Positions 36,151-37,374 of a stretch of 37,374 nucleotides of DNA are shown here, one piece after another. The stretch is from Candidatus Daviesbacteria bacterium RIFCSPHIGHO2_12_FULL_37_16 (lineage in GTDB: Bacteria; Patescibacteriota; Microgenomatia; Daviesbacterales; UBA10151), in NCBI GenBank assembly GCA_001776785.1, contig MFDF01000002.1:70894-108267 (forward strand). Reading direction: 5' to 3'. Both the position numbers and the translations under genes were made by a program. The first letter of the stretch is position 1. The number at the start of each line of letters is the position of its first letter. The notes beneath the pieces are model-generated. The model made no database searches, had not been told where the DNA came from, and saw nothing but the letters and a program-made list of their open reading frames with translations.

Positions 36151-37259
36151 ATAGTAAATCCCAGGATTTGTAAAAGTTTTTTGGAGGGAGTTTTTTCCAG
36201 GAGTTTTAATACACTTGGGGTGTCCAGGTCATTATCCATTAAAGTTGTAAATTCTTCGGTTGGAAATTGCCCAGATAGGTTTTGGGTAATCTTATTTAAA
36301 ACCCTTTCAGCTTTTTGCAGCTCCCCTTCCTCAAAATCCCACTCACTTCTGTAATGGTGGGAAAGCAGGATCCATCTAATCGCATTAGGTGAATACTTCT
36401 TTAAAAGATCTCTAACCATGACTAAATTACCCAAAGATTTGGACATCTTCTCCCCTTTATAATTTAGCATTGCAACATGAGACCAGTATTTAACAAAAGG
36501 GAGTTTATTTGTGAATGATTCAGATTGGGCAATTTCAGATTCATGATGGGGATAAATTAAGTCATATCCTCCTCCATGGAGGTCAATTTGAGGACCTAAA
36601 GTTTTGTAGATCATTGCAGAGCACTCTATGTGCCAGCCAGGTCTGCCCTTGCCCCAGGGTGAATTCCAGAAGGGCTCATCTTCTAAGGATTTTTGCCAGA
36701 GAAGAAAGTCTAAAGGATCAATTTTATTTGGATCATTGGGGTTTGCACCGCGCTCAGCAGAGATTTTTATCATTTCTTCTCTTGTGAGTTTAGAAAGTTT
36801 GCCATAGTTTTTAAATTTAGAAACTTCAAAGTAGACATTACCATTTATTTCAGAAGCAAAGCCTTTTTGAATTAAAACTCTAATGATTTCTATGATTTCT
36901 GGGATTGCTTCAGTGGCTTTAATGTAGTGGGTTGGGGGGAGGATATTTAAAGCTTTCATATCTTCTAAGTATCTTGTAGTCCATTTTTCTCCCAGTTTCT
37001 TCCAATCAGTCTTGAGTTCTTTAGCCTTTTTTAGGATGTCATCATCTATATCTGTGACATTTTGGGTATATGTGACTTTATAACCTTTAAATTTTAAGTA
37101 TCTGACTAGAGTGTCAAAAAAGACATAAGTGAAGGTATGACCTAAGTGAGTAGTGTCATAAGGAGTAATTCCACAAACATAGATAGAGACTTTGCCGAAA
37201 GAAAGAGGTTTAAACTCTTTCTTTAAATTAGTTAGAGAGTCATAAAGTTTAAAGGGCAT
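36147..37259 (-). CDS. cysS: Cysteinyl-tRNA synthetase / MshC-like ligase, short form
   Basis: A class I aminoacyl-tRNA-synthetase fold: zinc ligand Cys29 in IYVCGITPYDTTHLGHTFTY with the HxGH signature THLGH, TQNVTDIDDDIL, RPGWHIECSAM (second Cys), HGGGYDLIYPHHESEIAQSE and KMSKS in GEKMSKSLGN. Several motifs resemble mycothiol ligase MshC more than standard CysS: CGITPYD-THLGH (CysS has CGPTVYDxxHIGH), ILPPTHYIKATEAIP, and LLSHHYRSEWDF. It ends at 370 residues, whereas CysS is about 460, so the anticodon-binding domain is nearly absent. If it is the only CysS in the genome, it must still charge tRNA-Cys. TATAAT (minus, 37276-37271) lies 11 nt before the ATG. It overlaps the previous gene by 4 nt. 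Confidence 0.92.
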   Translation of the reverse strand: MPFKLYDSLTNLKKEFKPLSFGKVSIYVCGITPYDTTHLGHTFTYVFFDTLVRYLKFKGYKVTYTQNVTDIDDDILKKAKELKTDWKKLGEKWTTRYLEDMKALNILPPTHYIKATEAIPEIIEIIRVLIQKGFASEINGNVYFEVSKFKNYGKLSKLTREEMIKISAERGANPNDPNKIDPLDFLLWQKSLEDEPFWNSPWGKGRPGWHIECSAMIYKTLGPQIDLHGGGYDLIYPHHESEIAQSESFTNKLPFVKYWSHVAMLNYKGEKMSKSLGNLVMVRDLLKKYSPNAIRWILLSHHYRSEWDFEEGELQKAERVLNKITQNLSGQFPTEEFTTLMDNDLDTPSVLKLLEKTPSKKLLQILGFTI

Positions 37260-37341
37260 TTGAAGGAGTTATTATACAAAATGGGGATGGAATTTCAAAC
37301 AGCTGCAAAAGATGAGATACATCGGTAACACTCCTGAGGTA

Positions 37342-37374
37342 GAATTTTTACCCAGGGAGGTGATTACACATAAA
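37342..37374 (+). other. Possible start of a further gene at the window edge
   Basis: GGTAGAAT (37339-37345 region) is followed by GGGAGGTGAT and a candidate GTG at 37360 (GTG ATT ACA CAT AAA) that stays open to the last base. Either the GTG is a leaderless-type start, or GGGAGGTGAT is a ribosome site for a start beyond the window. Too short to identify. Confidence 0.3.

Noticed and set aside
1-37374. CRISPR array
   Set aside because: I saw no regularly spaced direct repeats with unique spacers; the heptad repeats are contiguous and imperfect.
1-37374. UGA recoded to Gly or Trp, as in some CPR lineages
   Set aside because: TGA serves as the natural stop in overlapping ATGA junctions (htpX, gatA) and at the end of gatC and dnaE, so the standard stop set applies.

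Overview
The window is AT-rich bacterial DNA with very tight gene packing: many 1-4 nt overlaps, short intergenic gaps and TGA, TAA and TAG all used as stops. The mix of features suggests a Patescibacteria/CPR genome, most likely Microgenomates-like. These features are compact or truncated versions of housekeeping proteins (a UvrC without helix-hairpin-helix repeats, a short UDP-sugar dehydrogenase, a MshC-like CysS without an anticodon domain), in-frame palindromic and heptad-type insertions inside core genes, VirB4 remnants, a CvpA-CAP fusion and tRNAs without encoded CCA. The lineage is an inference from these traits; no 16S rRNA gene is present.

Layout. 1-4035: end of htpX, then gatC-gatA-unknown-gatB, overlapping or nearly so (transamidosome for Gln/Asn-tRNA). 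4036-9264: dnaE behind a structured leader, rplS, rnhB (no ordinary start codon) and yraN, with a long palindrome between the last two. 9265-10377: a DUF378 protein, a DUF1361 membrane protein, and on the minus strand an orphan small RNA with a consensus promoter and terminator. 10378-10906: tRNA-Glu and tRNA-Lys, each followed by a ~126 bp structured unit ending in an exact copy of that tRNA's own 3' end. 10907-14800: an accessory island with a lipoprotein, two unknown proteins, a methyltransferase, and duplicated remnants of a VirB4-type ATPase and of another gene; no integrase is visible. 14809-18613: pseudopilin, CvpA-CAP fusion, secreted nuclease, DUF192 protein and a PEP-synthase-like protein. 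18594-21407 (minus): rsmI, dedA-family, lexA and a coiled-coil membrane protein. 21454-24610: short UDP-sugar dehydrogenase, then a minus-strand operon of two very small proteins, a histidine kinase and a receiver protein. 24700-34131: uvrB, an unknown gene, uvrA, a transglutaminase-like exported protein and uvrC, so all three nucleotide-excision-repair genes lie within 10 kb and lexA is near by. 34153-37259: holin-like protein, secG, a solute-binding protein and a cysS/mshC-like ligase.

The most striking signals are: (1) the paired tRNA-3'-end-copy units downstream of the two tRNA genes; (2) the small RNA at 10197-10302; (3) extended -10 boxes (TGnTATAAT type) only 5-8 nt before many start codons, implying widespread leaderless mRNAs, while dnaE, uvrB and uvrA instead share a TGnTAGAAT box and long structured leaders; (4) a decayed second uvrA 5' end forming a 50-codon leader ORF coupled to uvrA; (5) palindromic and heptad insertions encoded in frame in core genes. 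All coordinates were read by eye and family calls rest on recognised motifs, not searches.
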